Assembly (NCBI RefSeq): GCF_023715205.1
Contig: NZ_JAMBNR010000002.1
Span: 186,001-250,000 of the forward strand
From: Mesobacillus maritimus
GTDB taxonomy: Bacteria; Bacillota; Bacilli; Bacillales; Cytobacillaceae
Reading direction: 5' to 3'
DNA length: 64,000 bases
A program made the translations under genes and the position numbers. Shown in pieces: positions 32,923-42,062 of the stretch (within the stretch, counting starts at the first letter, position 1; every line of letters starts with the position of its first letter). The notes beneath the pieces were generated by a model. It was not told where the DNA came from. It worked only from the letters and a program-made list of their open reading frames with translations, and did not search any database.

Positions 32923-33479
32923 GGGACTCTCCTTTTTTTATGATTTTAACTGGCCATCTATATATTGAATTCTTTCAATCTACTAAGTTGCCTTCCTTGA
33001 AATAATTCCTTTCTCAAGATAAGAAAACCCTTCGTTTATCAACTCTCCAAATCCCTTAATATTCTATTTGTAGCGTAACACAATACCAATGAACAATAAT
33101 ACAAAATTTGGAATCAACGGCAAGCGCCTTGGATCAAAAATAGAATACTTGGGGTATTCCGAATTGACGAGGTTGTTTGGACAGGCACTATCCCAAATTT
33201 GGGTTTTAGACAGTGGGACAATGTCCCTGTGTCCCACGGATTTTATTTTTCAATTTATTCAAGGTCTTTTGTACAAAGTGTTTTGAATAAATATATGTAA
33301 TAACGATTTTTGAGAAGTTGATTTTGTTTCTAATAGGAAGAAACTAAGTTGGAAATAGTAAACGGCCATTCTATTAGTAGAAGGCCAATCTTTCTTCCTG
33401 TAAAAAGAGACATACTCATTTGTTCATTTAAACAATCGAAAACGATGAAAAAACTTTTAGCGAGGGTGGGGAGGGGAAT
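32923..33479. other. Gap without a supported gene
   Basis: A 65-codon frame at 33089-33286 runs through the dispersed repeat and lacks a ribosome binding site. No promoter stood out before the tctB-like start. Confidence 0.5.
33184..33237. repeat. GGGACA/TGTCCC repeat with CCCAAATTTGGG palindrome
   Basis: GTGGGACA (33213-33220) pairs perfectly with TGTCCCAC (33230-33237). A 12-bp palindrome CCCAAATTTGGG at 33192-33203 lies beside it. Confidence 0.65.
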
Positions 33480-33932
33480 ATGACATTTTTATCTGAGAAA
33501 AAAATTGGCGGGTTCATCGCGGTCCTCCTTGGAATTTTATCGTTATATGAAGCTTCTTTGCTGTACCCCTATAGTCGTCAATTATTGACAGGTGACCATA
33601 CATTGCCTGGACTCATTGGAATTCTGCTTGTCTTATTTGGAATAAGCATGTTCGTTGAAAAACAAAAACCAAATAGAGTAGAGTTTCCGACCGGTAAGGT
33701 ATTATACACCCTGGTTGCTACGATCATCATTCTATTCCTTTATTGTTTCCTCCTCACGGTGATTGGTTATGCTATAAGCACCTTCGCTGTTTCGTTCCTA
33801 TTATTTAAGTTAATCGGAAAGAAACGGTGGATTGTGTCATTGATCATTGGCGGAGTGCTGACAGCAACTTTCTACTATTTATTCATTGTTTTGCTAAAAA
33901 CGCCTTTTCCAAGTGGCATTCTTTTCTATTAG
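33480..33932 (+). CDS. Tripartite tricarboxylate transporter, TctB small membrane subunit
   Basis: A 150-aa membrane protein with four predicted helices (about 9-28, 42-60, 72-98, 116-140), the TctB pattern. It forms the membrane part of a secondary, solute-binding-protein-dependent carboxylate importer with the next gene. GGGAGGGG lies just upstream of the ATG. Gene order TctB-TctA-TctC and the tight spacing (16 nt to the tctA start) support one operon. Confidence 0.83.
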   Translation: MTFLSEKKIGGFIAVLLGILSLYEASLLYPYSRQLLTGDHTLPGLIGILLVLFGISMFVEKQKPNRVEFPTGKVLYTLVATIIILFLYCFLLTVIGYAISTFAVSFLLFKLIGKKRWIVSLIIGGVLTATFYYLFIVLLKTPFPSGILFY

Positions 33933-33948
33933 AAGGGGGGAATCTTTC

Positions 33949-35469
33949 GTGGAAACCATCATGTACCTCTTGAATGGCCTTAGTGAAGTGGTTACTCCTT
34001 ACAATCTACTCATTATTTTGATTGGGTCGCTATTGGGAACCTTAGTTGGGGTACTTCCGGGACTTGGTCCAACGTCTGCCATTGCGGTGCTTTTACCAGT
34101 TACGACCTTTCTCGACCCTGCTCAAGGAATGATGATGATGGCCGGCATTTACTATGGAGCCATGTATGGAGGATCGACAACCGCTATTTTAATGAATATT
34201 CCTGGTGAGTCTTCCTCTGTTCCTGCCACATTGGATGGTTATCCACTTTCCCAGTTAGGTAAAGCCGGTACAGCACTAAGCATTGCAGCTATTGGATCTT
34301 TTATCGCGGGAATGATTGGATTAGTTGGGCTTGTTCTATTTGCACCCCTATTAGCGGATCAGGCGTTAAAATTTGGACCACCCGAATATTTTACGTTAAT
34401 GTTAATTGCCCTTTTGGTTCTCTTTAATTTAACCGGATTTTCTTTAAGAAAATCCATCCTCATGGGCTTATTTGGGTTTTTAGTTTCATTAGTTGGGATT
34501 GGATTAACAACAGGTATGCCAAGATTTGACTTTGGATTTAGTTTCCTGAGTGGCGGGTTTGAGATGGTCAGTATCATTATTGGATTATTTGCCATTACAG
34601 AAGTATTAAAAGGGCTCGAAGAAAATCGTGCACAAACAAGGAAGCATTTTAAAATAAAGCGCCTTTATCCAAGCAAGAAAGATTTAAAACAAAGTGGCGC
34701 CCCCATTATTCGAGGGAGTTTGCTAGGATTTTTCCTCGGTATTCTACCAGGGATCTCCGCAACGATTACGTCTTTCTTATCGTACGACTTGGAAAAAAAG
34801 CTTTCCAAGCAACCTGAAAAGTTTGGGAAAGGGGCCATCGAAGGGGTCGCAGGTCCAGAATCAGCGAATAATGCGACAAGTTCTGGAGGATTTATCCCGT
34901 TGCTGTCACTAGGTATTCCCGCCTCCCCGCCATTAGCGGTTTTATTAGCCGCCCTCATGATCTATGGATTGACCCCTGGCCCTATGCTGTTTGAGCAAAA
35001 CAGTCACATGGTCTGGATGATTATTGCCAGTATGTTTATCGGAAATATTATTCTATTAATCCTGAATTTACCGTTAGTTGGGCTATGGGCCAAACTGACG
35101 GAGGTTCCATTTGGGATCCTGGCTCCGATTATTTTATTAATCAGTATGATTGGAGCTTATTCGGTAAGAAACAGTATGTTTGATGTCGTTGTCGCGGTTC
35201 TTTTCGGAGTATTCGGCTATTTCTTCCACAAATTTCAATGGCCAATCATTCCTTTTATCCTATGTATCGTCCTCGGCCCCAAAATCGAAAGTTCTTTTAT
35301 TCAATCAATGGAAATGTCCTCCGGTAACTTATTGATCTTTATTGAAAGACCGATTTCCTTAACGATTTTAGCGATTGCAGTCGTCTTTTTCATTTTATCA
35401 ATCTTTCTCATGAAACGAACGAAAAAAAGGATTTTCCAAGAAACAGGGGAAGAGCAGGAATTTTCTTAG
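33949..35469 (+). CDS. Tripartite tricarboxylate transporter, TctA large permease
   Basis: A 506-aa permease with about 11-12 helices. Family signatures are clear: GVLPGLGPTSAIAVLLPVT (about 37-55), YYGAMYGGSTTAILMNIPGE (read as adjoining motifs near 71-90), LGILPGISATI, and GIPASPPLAVLLAALMIYGL. It couples an ion gradient to uptake of a carboxylate delivered by TctC. GGGGGG lies 8 nt before GTG 33949; the frame from 33913 overlaps the tctB gene and is rejected. The substrate cannot be told from sequence. Confidence 0.87.
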   Translation: METIMYLLNGLSEVVTPYNLLIILIGSLLGTLVGVLPGLGPTSAIAVLLPVTTFLDPAQGMMMMAGIYYGAMYGGSTTAILMNIPGESSSVPATLDGYPLSQLGKAGTALSIAAIGSFIAGMIGLVGLVLFAPLLADQALKFGPPEYFTLMLIALLVLFNLTGFSLRKSILMGLFGFLVSLVGIGLTTGMPRFDFGFSFLSGGFEMVSIIIGLFAITEVLKGLEENRAQTRKHFKIKRLYPSKKDLKQSGAPIIRGSLLGFFLGILPGISATITSFLSYDLEKKLSKQPEKFGKGAIEGVAGPESANNATSSGGFIPLLSLGIPASPPLAVLLAALMIYGLTPGPMLFEQNSHMVWMIIASMFIGNIILLILNLPLVGLWAKLTEVPFGILAPIILLISMIGAYSVRNSMFDVVVAVLFGVFGYFFHKFQWPIIPFILCIVLGPKIESSFIQSMEMSSGNLLIFIERPISLTILAIAVVFFILSIFLMKRTKKRIFQETGEEQEFS

Positions 35470-35683
35470 GAGGAACGGATAGGAGCAACTATAAAACAAT
35501 CTTGTTCTAGGTGTAAGGCGTAGCATCGGACTTGTCGCCAATAGTGAGAAGGGAGCCAAAACGGCTTGACCTGAGGTTCTATCGACAAAATAAGCCTGCT
35601 TTTCAGGTAGTTATTTTTATCAGAATAAAATAGAAATTCGATACGAATAATCAAAAAAAAAAGCACAACAGGGAGGGTTTAAG

Positions 35684-36718
35684 GTGAAAAAGCTTTCTTA
35701 TTTACTTTTGGGTTTAACATTGATGGCTGCGCTTTTTCTTACAGCTTGTTCCTCAAGTTCTACTTCAAAGTCTGAAAATGAAACACATTCTAAGCATGAT
35801 GAGACGGCAACAGATTATCCCAAAAGACAAATTGAGCTCGTGGTTCCGTTTGCAGCCGGAGGTGGTGTGGATTTAGCAGCACGTGCGGTGGCCGAATACT
35901 TGAGCAAAGAGTGGGGGCAGCCGATTGTTGTCAACAATAAGCCAGGGGGAGGCGGAATGATCGGAGCACAATATGCTCTAAAAGAGGCAAAGGCGGATGG
36001 CTATACCGTTCTCGTAAACAATAACTCTTCAACAACGATGTTTGAAGCGGGGAATTCACAGACGACTCTTACGATTAAAGATAATGTCTTTGCTTCGAGG
36101 GTGGCTGAAGCGACAACGGCCTTTGCAGTAAAGGCGGATGCAGAGTGGGATAACTTGAAAGAATTGTCCGATTGGGCAAAGGAAAATCCCGACAAACTGA
36201 CGTGGGCGAGTGTAGGGCCTGCGGGCTTTTCTTCCTTTGCAGTAGCCGAATGGTTGGATACGATTGGCGTTGATTTTCAAGATACCAAAATGGTTTCTTC
36301 AGAAGGAGCTTCCGATTCTACAGCAAAAGTAGCAGGGGGGCACGTGATTCTTGCTGTGCACAATGCAGGAGAGGTCGCACCTCTCGCCCAGGGAGGAAAA
36401 ATAAAGGTTCTTGCGGTGTCATCTAAAGAACGTCATCCTTTATTCCCAGATGTGCCAACGGCCAAGGAGCAAGGATTTGAAGATTTAACTGTAAAATGGT
36501 GGACGGGATTATCTTTTGCAAAAGACACACCTCCAGAAATCGTTCAGAAATGGGATGAAGCCGTTGCGAAAATGGAAAAAGATCCTGAGTTTATAAAGCA
36601 GCTAGAAAAAATAAAACTAGAACCTTCCTATCTGAATTCTGCTGACTTTACAAAAAATGTCCAAGAGGAAAAGGATAGGTATTTAAAATTAGCGGAAGAG
36701 ACAGGGATACGGAAGTAG
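35684..36718 (+). CDS. Tripartite tricarboxylate transporter, TctC solute-binding lipoprotein
   Basis: A 344-aa Bug-type extracytoplasmic solute receptor. The lipobox LFLTAC (Cys near 22) anchors it to the outer membrane leaflet. Typical Bug motifs: VPFAAGGGVDLAARAVAEYL, VVNNKPGGGGMIGAQY, and the later LAVSSKERHPLFPDVPT. It captures the carboxylate and hands it to TctA/TctB. GGAGGG precedes the GTG start. A 215-bp gap from tctA without a clear terminator may contain its own promoter. No TctDE sensor pair is nearby. Confidence 0.87.
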   Translation: MKKLSYLLLGLTLMAALFLTACSSSSTSKSENETHSKHDETATDYPKRQIELVVPFAAGGGVDLAARAVAEYLSKEWGQPIVVNNKPGGGGMIGAQYALKEAKADGYTVLVNNNSSTTMFEAGNSQTTLTIKDNVFASRVAEATTAFAVKADAEWDNLKELSDWAKENPDKLTWASVGPAGFSSFAVAEWLDTIGVDFQDTKMVSSEGASDSTAKVAGGHVILAVHNAGEVAPLAQGGKIKVLAVSSKERHPLFPDVPTAKEQGFEDLTVKWWTGLSFAKDTPPEIVQKWDEAVAKMEKDPEFIKQLEKIKLEPSYLNSADFTKNVQEEKDRYLKLAEETGIRK

Positions 36719-36804
36719 CGATTTTGATCTTCGCTAGAGGATAATTTATGAACTTTCTTGATTCATCTACCGGGCCGCAATCCATATCCACATTGTCAGA
36801 ATGG

Positions 36805-36833
36805 AGGCGAACAGTCTTGGAAACTGTTCGCCT
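36805..36833 (+). terminator. Hairpin after the TctC gene
   Basis: AGGCGAACAGT (36805-36815) pairs perfectly with 36823-36833, 7-nt loop. The U-tract is interrupted (gatttgtgattt), so termination is likely but not textbook. Confidence 0.6.
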
Positions 36834-37704
36834 GATTTGTGATTTCTCCTGCTCGTTGCTAGTGTGGAAATACTGCTTATGTGACTGATACCACTTATTT
36901 TTCTTCCCACTCGGGCAAATAGAGCTTTTCTATGTTACTGGAAGATCTTCCTGCTGCATTAAGGAAAGAGGATCCCGAATACCGAACAGGGAATCCGCTG
37001 CCATATAACCATTACTAAGGGAATGATGAGGAATAGAGTGTTAGAATCATTGAACTTCACTGCAATAAATGATCTGTCTTATAAAAGACGGGTCATTTTT
37101 GTATGATGAGTCGCCGCCGCTTTGGTTAAGTGAAAATCCAACGGTGCGATCCTAGAAATGAAAGCGGTCCAATGGTTCTTTGAATAATCTTAGCTCAGGA
37201 CTCTGACGGAATATCTGCTTGGGATGGCCGTTATAACATGAGATCAATGAATCAATAGGTTACAGAAAAATAGAAGATTTCAGGGTGAAACCATCTGTAA
37301 AAAGAACAGGCAAGTATTGAAGCGTGTTTATAGGCAAAGGCTCAACAGATCTTTCATTAAGGGTGTTTTCGTAACGATGGTTGTTAAAATCTTAAAGCCG
37401 ATTTTAACGTACAATCAGCCATTTGTGTGTTCGTTACTATGTTTGCTATCCCTTTTCTACTAATCTAAAAGGTCCTTTCCTGTGAAGATAAAGTGATTTC
37501 TCTTTATTTCATCTCGAAGAGCAACAAAGTTTGAGAAAAGAGCCTTCATGAATTATAGGCTTTGACATCAGGAACAACCACCTATCGAGAATCATATTTT
37601 GTTGAAGAGAGTATACGGAATATTGATCATTTCAGTTCGCAACCTTATATCATCATGTCTTCATTCTCTCTTGCCCGAAAAAAACAAATTTGAGGAGGAT
37701 TAAT
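36834..37704. other. Long gap before the bacteriocin precursor gene
   Basis: No ORF with a ribosome site. Contains a 9-bp inverted repeat GTTAAAATC (37383-37391) / GATTTTAAC (37400-37408) and a TTGACA at 37562-37567 whose -10 (TATCGA, 15-nt spacer) is poor. The precursor promoter is presumably in the last 150 bp. Confidence 0.5.
37068..37100 (+). terminator. Orphan terminator-like hairpin
   Basis: AATGATCTGTCTT (37068-37080) with AAGACGGGTCATT (37085-37097), two wobbles, then T-run. No intact gene precedes it, suggesting a lost gene or small RNA. Confidence 0.55.
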
Positions 37705-37992
37705 ATGCAAAATTTTCAACATGAGTTACAAAATTTAGAAATGGACCCCTACCAAATTGGTGAGTTAACACCAGTTTCTTATAGCGACGATCCACGCGTA
37801 TTTGGTATCGGAATCGGTGGCTTTGGCCGTTGTGGAGGTTTTGGCCGTTGCGGAGGCTTTGGCCGTTGTGGAGGTTTCCATCGTTGTGGAGGTTTCCATC
37901 GTTGTGGAGGTTTTCACCGTTGCGGAGGATTTAGTTGTTTTAGTTGTTACAGTTGTTATGGTTGTTCTAGCTGTTTTAGCTGTTGGGGTTAG
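37705..37992 (+). CDS. Heterocycloanthracin/sonorensin-type TOMM bacteriocin precursor
   Basis: A 95-aa precursor peptide. The leader (about 1-39) has the [20 protein letters not shown] stretch recognised by leader-binding proteins of this family. The core has six hexapeptides, three FGRCGG then three FHRCGG (Cys43, 49, 55, 61, 67, 73), followed by [20 protein letters not shown] with Cys at 78, 81, 84, 87, 90 and 93. In all 12 Cys and several Ser could be cyclised to thiazol(in)es and oxazol(in)es by the downstream enzymes. GAGGAGG precedes ATG 37705; the frame opens at 37690. The every-third-residue Cys tail is the family hallmark; the Gly-rich hexapeptide block is unusual. Confidence 0.88.
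   Translation: MQNFQHELQNLEMDPYQIGELTPVSYSDDPRVFGIGIGGFGRCGGFGRCGGFGRCGGFHRCGGFHRCGGFHRCGGFSCFSCYSCYGCSSCFSCWG
37822..37929 (+). repeat. Six 18-bp in-frame tandem repeats in the precursor core
   Basis: Six units of the form ttt-ggc-cgt-tgt-gga-ggt; units 1-3 encode FGRCGG, units 4-6 FHRCGG. Near identity of the units, with synonymous changes, points to recent tandem duplication. Confidence 0.85.
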
Positions 37993-38029
37993 TCGTTCTT
38001 TACGAAAATTAGTGATTAATTGATAAAAA

Positions 38030-38067
38030 AGTGCCCCTTCATGACTGTATGAAGGGGCACTCCTTTT
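38030..38067 (+). terminator. Hairpin between precursor and maturation genes
   Basis: AGTGCCCCTTCAT (38030-38042) pairs perfectly with 38049-38061 (6-nt loop), followed by cctttttgc. It should stop most transcripts after the precursor and let some through to the enzymes 86 nt further on. Confidence 0.8.
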
Positions 38068-38147
38068 TGCTTTATCATATGGGACAAAGAAAACTACATA
38101 GAATGATAGTGCATAATCGGCGATGATTCGAAATAAGGAGGAGCGTA

Positions 38148-40100
38148 ATGACAAAATTAGACTCGTCCATGCGTCTAAAAGTAAAGAGGGATACATTTTA
38201 TTTACCTGACCCAGAAGGTGGTGTGTATTTTAGAAATAACGAAAACTCATTCCGCATAAAGGGAGGCACCATTTATCAGTGGATTGAAACACTGTTACCA
38301 ATGTTCAACGGAGTGCAAACAATGGGTGAATTAACAGCGGGGTTAACAGCCTCCTATCGGAACAGAGTATATGAGATTGGAGAAACGCTGTTACAGAATG
38401 GCTTTGTACGAGATGTAAGTCAAGACCGACCTCATCAATTAAAGGATGAGATCATTGAAAAGTACGCTTCACAAATTGAATTTATTGAGAATTTTGTTGA
38501 TTCTGGAGCCTTTCATTTTCAGGAATACCGCCAGGCTAACGTTCTAGTAGTAGGATCTGGTCCCATTCTCGTTTCGTTGATTCGTTCATTAATCGAATCG
38601 GGACTTCCAAAAATCAATTTTCTGGTAACGGAATCCATCCCTACAAATCGCCAACGGATAGATGAGTTCATGCAGAATGCCCGCAAAATCGACTCTGAGG
38701 TGGAGATTCAGGAGGTGCCTTTTGAAAATGGGGACGATAAAAGGTTTTGGAAACAAGCCGTAAGACCTTATAGTTACATTTTATATGCCTCGCAGGACGG
38801 GAATGTAGATGAACTAAGGGATCTTAATATCGTTTGCAAAGAGGAAGGGAAGGTATTGCTACCTGCCATTTGTTTAGGGCAAGTAGGGTTATCAGGTCCA
38901 ATTGTTCATCCAGAATCAGATGGGTGTTGGGAGTCTGCATGGCGCCGACTTCATCAAACTGCCATTCAAACCGATCAGGAGCCGAACATGGTGTCTTCAA
39001 CAACGGGGGCCATTCTGACAAATGTCATTGTATTTGAATTGTTCAAAAAGGTGACCGGAATTGTAGGATCCCCGAATCAAATTTATCTCCTTAATTCTGA
39101 AACTTTAGAAGGTGAATGGTTATCATTCATCCCTCACCCATTGGTAACGTCGACAAGTGTTGCGCCGAGATTGGTTGAAGACCTGGATATACGAATGAAA
39201 CAGAACGAGAAACGAAACAACCCACCACATAGTCTATTGGATTATTTTAGTGACTTAACTTCTGAAGAGGTTGGAATTTTTCATACATGGGAGGAACGAA
39301 ATTTGTCACAACTTCCTCTTGCACAGTGTTTTGTTCAAGCCGTTAATCCCATATCTGACGGACCAGCAGAACTTCTTCCGGAAGTCATTTGTACTGGATT
39401 ATCACATGAGGAAGCAAAAAGAAATGCCGGACTAAGGGGCATTGAAATGTATGTGTCAAAATGGATCGATTTTTATGTTCGGAATCAGGATGATTCGATA
39501 AACGCTAAATTTACGGAGGGTACAATTGGCATCGGAGCAGGAGAAACCGCCGATGAGGCAATATGTCGGGGACTGCAGGCCTATTTAGATGAAAAATTGA
39601 GAAACCGAATGGATGATATGCAAGACGGCGTGATTGATTTGCAGCTAGGTTCCATTGAAGACCAGGCATGCAGAGTATATATTGATGCTCTTACTACCTT
39701 GAACGGCACACCGATCATCGATTTGAAAGAGGATATATTAGGTTTCCCTGTCATAAGTGTAAGAACGAATGGGAAAAGGATGACAAGTACAGGATTAAAT
39801 TTAACACTTGCATTGCGAAATGCATTACAACAAGCACTTTTGAATACACAAAATCACCAACAAAATCCAATGGTAGTGGAAGATCAAACGAAGCCGGAAG
39901 TATTTCGTGAAAAGAAGGAATTCAAACTCTATATCCCCTCATGTGAGGATATGACCAGTTTGGAACTATTACAATCTTCCATGCAGGTCCTACACCAAAA
40001 TGGCAAAGAATTACTCGTTTATGATCTTGCGTTCGAACCGTTTTTAAACGAAGAACTGGCAGGGGTGTTTGGTGTAGAGATTCGAGAGGAGGGATTATAA
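38148..40100 (+). CDS. Putative thiazole-containing bacteriocin maturation protein (ThiF/E1-like)
   Basis: A 650-aa protein of the bacteriocin maturation family found with heterocycloanthracin precursors. The N-terminal ~90 residues resemble the winged-helix RiPP recognition region (FYLPDPEGGVYFRN, EIGETLLQNGFV). An E1-like Rossmann segment follows (NVLVVGSGPILVSLIRSL, about 131-148). The C-terminal half has repeating YcaO-like pieces (LSHEEAKRNAGLRGIEMYVS, GAGETADEAICRGLQAYLDE) without a clear ATP site. It probably binds the leader or helps present it to the cyclodehydratase. GGAGGAG precedes the ATG; the stop overlaps the next start. Confidence 0.82.
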   Translation: MTKLDSSMRLKVKRDTFYLPDPEGGVYFRNNENSFRIKGGTIYQWIETLLPMFNGVQTMGELTAGLTASYRNRVYEIGETLLQNGFVRDVSQDRPHQLKDEIIEKYASQIEFIENFVDSGAFHFQEYRQANVLVVGSGPILVSLIRSLIESGLPKINFLVTESIPTNRQRIDEFMQNARKIDSEVEIQEVPFENGDDKRFWKQAVRPYSYILYASQDGNVDELRDLNIVCKEEGKVLLPAICLGQVGLSGPIVHPESDGCWESAWRRLHQTAIQTDQEPNMVSSTTGAILTNVIVFELFKKVTGIVGSPNQIYLLNSETLEGEWLSFIPHPLVTSTSVAPRLVEDLDIRMKQNEKRNNPPHSLLDYFSDLTSEEVGIFHTWEERNLSQLPLAQCFVQAVNPISDGPAELLPEVICTGLSHEEAKRNAGLRGIEMYVSKWIDFYVRNQDDSINAKFTEGTIGIGAGETADEAICRGLQAYLDEKLRNRMDDMQDGVIDLQLGSIEDQACRVYIDALTTLNGTPIIDLKEDILGFPVISVRTNGKRMTSTGLNLTLALRNALQQALLNTQNHQQNPMVVEDQTKPEVFREKKEFKLYIPSCEDMTSLELLQSSMQVLHQNGKELLVYDLAFEPFLNEELAGVFGVEIREEGL

Positions 40101-42037
40101 TGGCTGCTCAAATTCTAGTGGATGGAAAGGGATTATTGGCGGATATTGTCTACCATCAATTAGCCGAAACCCATTCTCTAAACCGTCAAAGTATTTTAGA
40201 AGAGGTATCCGAAGAATTAGAATTCGTTCTAGTGCTTCATGATGCCTGGAATCCATCTTATTATCCAAAAGTGGAAAAAAGAATGCAGGCATTAGGGGTG
40301 CCGTGGCTTCGGGGGGGTGTTTCATTCGGAGAGGGAATCATTGGCCCATTGGTACGACCTGATACCACGGGGTGTACTTGCTGTGCTGATATTCGTCGTA
40401 TTATCGCGGGTCCTGATCGTGAAGAAATGTGGAGGTTTCAGAAAAGTAGGGCAGAAGGGAAGAGTAATGTGCAGGACGCTTGGATATCCCATTCGGGATT
40501 ATTTCAAATGGCAACATTGATCACAAATGAAGTACGGAGGGTTCTTCAAGGCGAATCCAGCAATTTAGAAGAAAAAATGTACATTACGAGCCTAAGAACA
40601 CTATCGACCTCCAGTCATTTTTTCTTACCTGATCCAACATGTCCGATATGCAGTTCATTACCAAATGATACAGCAGAATTAGCTCAAATAAACTTGCAAT
40701 CTAGTCCTAAAATAAATGGTGGGTATCGCAGTCGTTCAACGGAAGAATTAAAAACGGTGCTAGCCAAAGGTTTCCTGGATTCTCGTACGGGGCTCATGAA
40801 TGGGAAAATGCAGGATTTGAGACTGCCGTTTGCTGATGTTTTAGTGAACATGCCTCTCTTTGGAGGGAATGAGGGAGTAGCAGGCCGGACGAATTCTTAT
40901 GAAATCAGTGAGTTGACGGCCATTTTGGAAGGCTTAGAGCGATATTGCGGAATCAAGCCTAGAGGAAAAAGGACCGTCGTTCATGAGAGTTATAATCAAT
41001 TACAAGAAATAGCCCTAAATCCCACAAGTATAGGTGTTCATGAAAAGGATCAATATGAAAAGCCTGATTTTCCGTTCAAAAAGTTTCATCCTGAAACCCC
41101 AATGAACTGGGTCTGGGGTTACTCATTTTTACAAGAACGTCCAATTTTGGTTCCAGAGTTACTTGCCTATTATAGTGTAAGTTGTGGGGAGGGCTTTGTC
41201 TACGAAACATCGAATGGATGTGCATTAGGGGGGAGTTTAGAGGAAGCCATTTTCCATGGGATTATGGAGGTCGTCGAACGAGATTCGTTTTTGTTAACCT
41301 GGTATGCTAGACTTCCTCTCCCACGGCTTGATCTTCGTTCGGCAAACGATAAAGAATTACAACTGATGGTGGACCGTATTCGTGATGTGGCCGACCATGA
41401 CCTTTATTTTTACAATTCGACAATGGAACATGGAATCCCGAGCGTTTGGGCAGTGGCAAAAAACAGAAGATCCAAAGGCGTCAACCTCATTTGTGCTGCT
41501 GGTGCAAACCCAGATCCGATCAGGGCTGTAAAAAGCACGATATTCGAGCTAGCGGGAATGATGTTTAGGGATGATGAAAAAATAGAGTCAAACAGACTGA
41601 CCTATGAAAGGATGCTGCAAGACCCATTCGCAGTCCGTAACATGGAGGATCATGGTATGTTATACGGCCTGCGAGAAGCAGAGGAACGACTGAATTTTAT
41701 CTTAAAGGATCATGGTCCATTACGTACGTTTGCCGAGGAATTCAAAGAACCACCGTCCCATAATGATTTGAAGGATGATCTTGAAGAGGTTCTTCAGAGA
41801 TTCCGCGATTTAAATCTTGATGTCATTGTTGTTGACCAGTCTGCACCGATAACCAAACGAAATGGATTATTCTGTGTAAAGGTCATCATTCCTGGAATGC
41901 TACCGATGACATTTGGACATCACCTTACTCGTGTGAAAGGGTTGGAAAGGGTACTTACGGTACCGACGCAGTTAGGGTATGCGAAGGAACCGTTAACGTA
42001 TGAAGAGCTAAATCCATATCCCCATCCGTTCCCATAA
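40100..42037 (+). CDS. Fused TOMM leader-binding E1-like / YcaO cyclodehydratase
   Basis: A 645-aa enzyme. The N-terminal third is the ocyclodehydratase partner with a zinc tetrathiolate site: C92/C94/C95 (GCTCCAD) and C181/C184 (CPIC). The rest (about 255-645) is the YcaO ATP-dependent domain: SYEISELTAILEGLERYCG, SNGCALGGSLEEAIFHGIMEVVERDSF (two adjoining motifs), and the C-terminal NPYPHPFP resembling the PxPxP tail needed for catalysis. It should cyclise Cys/Ser of the precursor to azolines using ATP. The ATG overlaps the preceding stop (TAATG), so translation is coupled. Confidence 0.87.
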   Translation: MAAQILVDGKGLLADIVYHQLAETHSLNRQSILEEVSEELEFVLVLHDAWNPSYYPKVEKRMQALGVPWLRGGVSFGEGIIGPLVRPDTTGCTCCADIRRIIAGPDREEMWRFQKSRAEGKSNVQDAWISHSGLFQMATLITNEVRRVLQGESSNLEEKMYITSLRTLSTSSHFFLPDPTCPICSSLPNDTAELAQINLQSSPKINGGYRSRSTEELKTVLAKGFLDSRTGLMNGKMQDLRLPFADVLVNMPLFGGNEGVAGRTNSYEISELTAILEGLERYCGIKPRGKRTVVHESYNQLQEIALNPTSIGVHEKDQYEKPDFPFKKFHPETPMNWVWGYSFLQERPILVPELLAYYSVSCGEGFVYETSNGCALGGSLEEAIFHGIMEVVERDSFLLTWYARLPLPRLDLRSANDKELQLMVDRIRDVADHDLYFYNSTMEHGIPSVWAVAKNRRSKGVNLICAAGANPDPIRAVKSTIFELAGMMFRDDEKIESNRLTYERMLQDPFAVRNMEDHGMLYGLREAEERLNFILKDHGPLRTFAEEFKEPPSHNDLKDDLEEVLQRFRDLNLDVIVVDQSAPITKRNGLFCVKVIIPGMLPMTFGHHLTRVKGLERVLTVPTQLGYAKEPLTYEELNPYPHPFP

Positions 42038-42062
42038 TTTCAAAGAGTAGGAGGATAAAGAT

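Noticed and set aside
33089-33286. 65-codon ORF in the gap before the Tct operon
   Set aside because: Runs through the dispersed repeat and has no ribosome binding site.
35470-35683. Structured-looking region between TctA and TctC, considered as a riboswitch
   Set aside because: No conserved core of a known riboswitch class could be matched.
36932-37018. Short frame MLLEDLPAALRKEDPEYRTGN...
   Set aside because: Protein-like composition, but no ribosome site and under 30 codons; not enough to support a gene.
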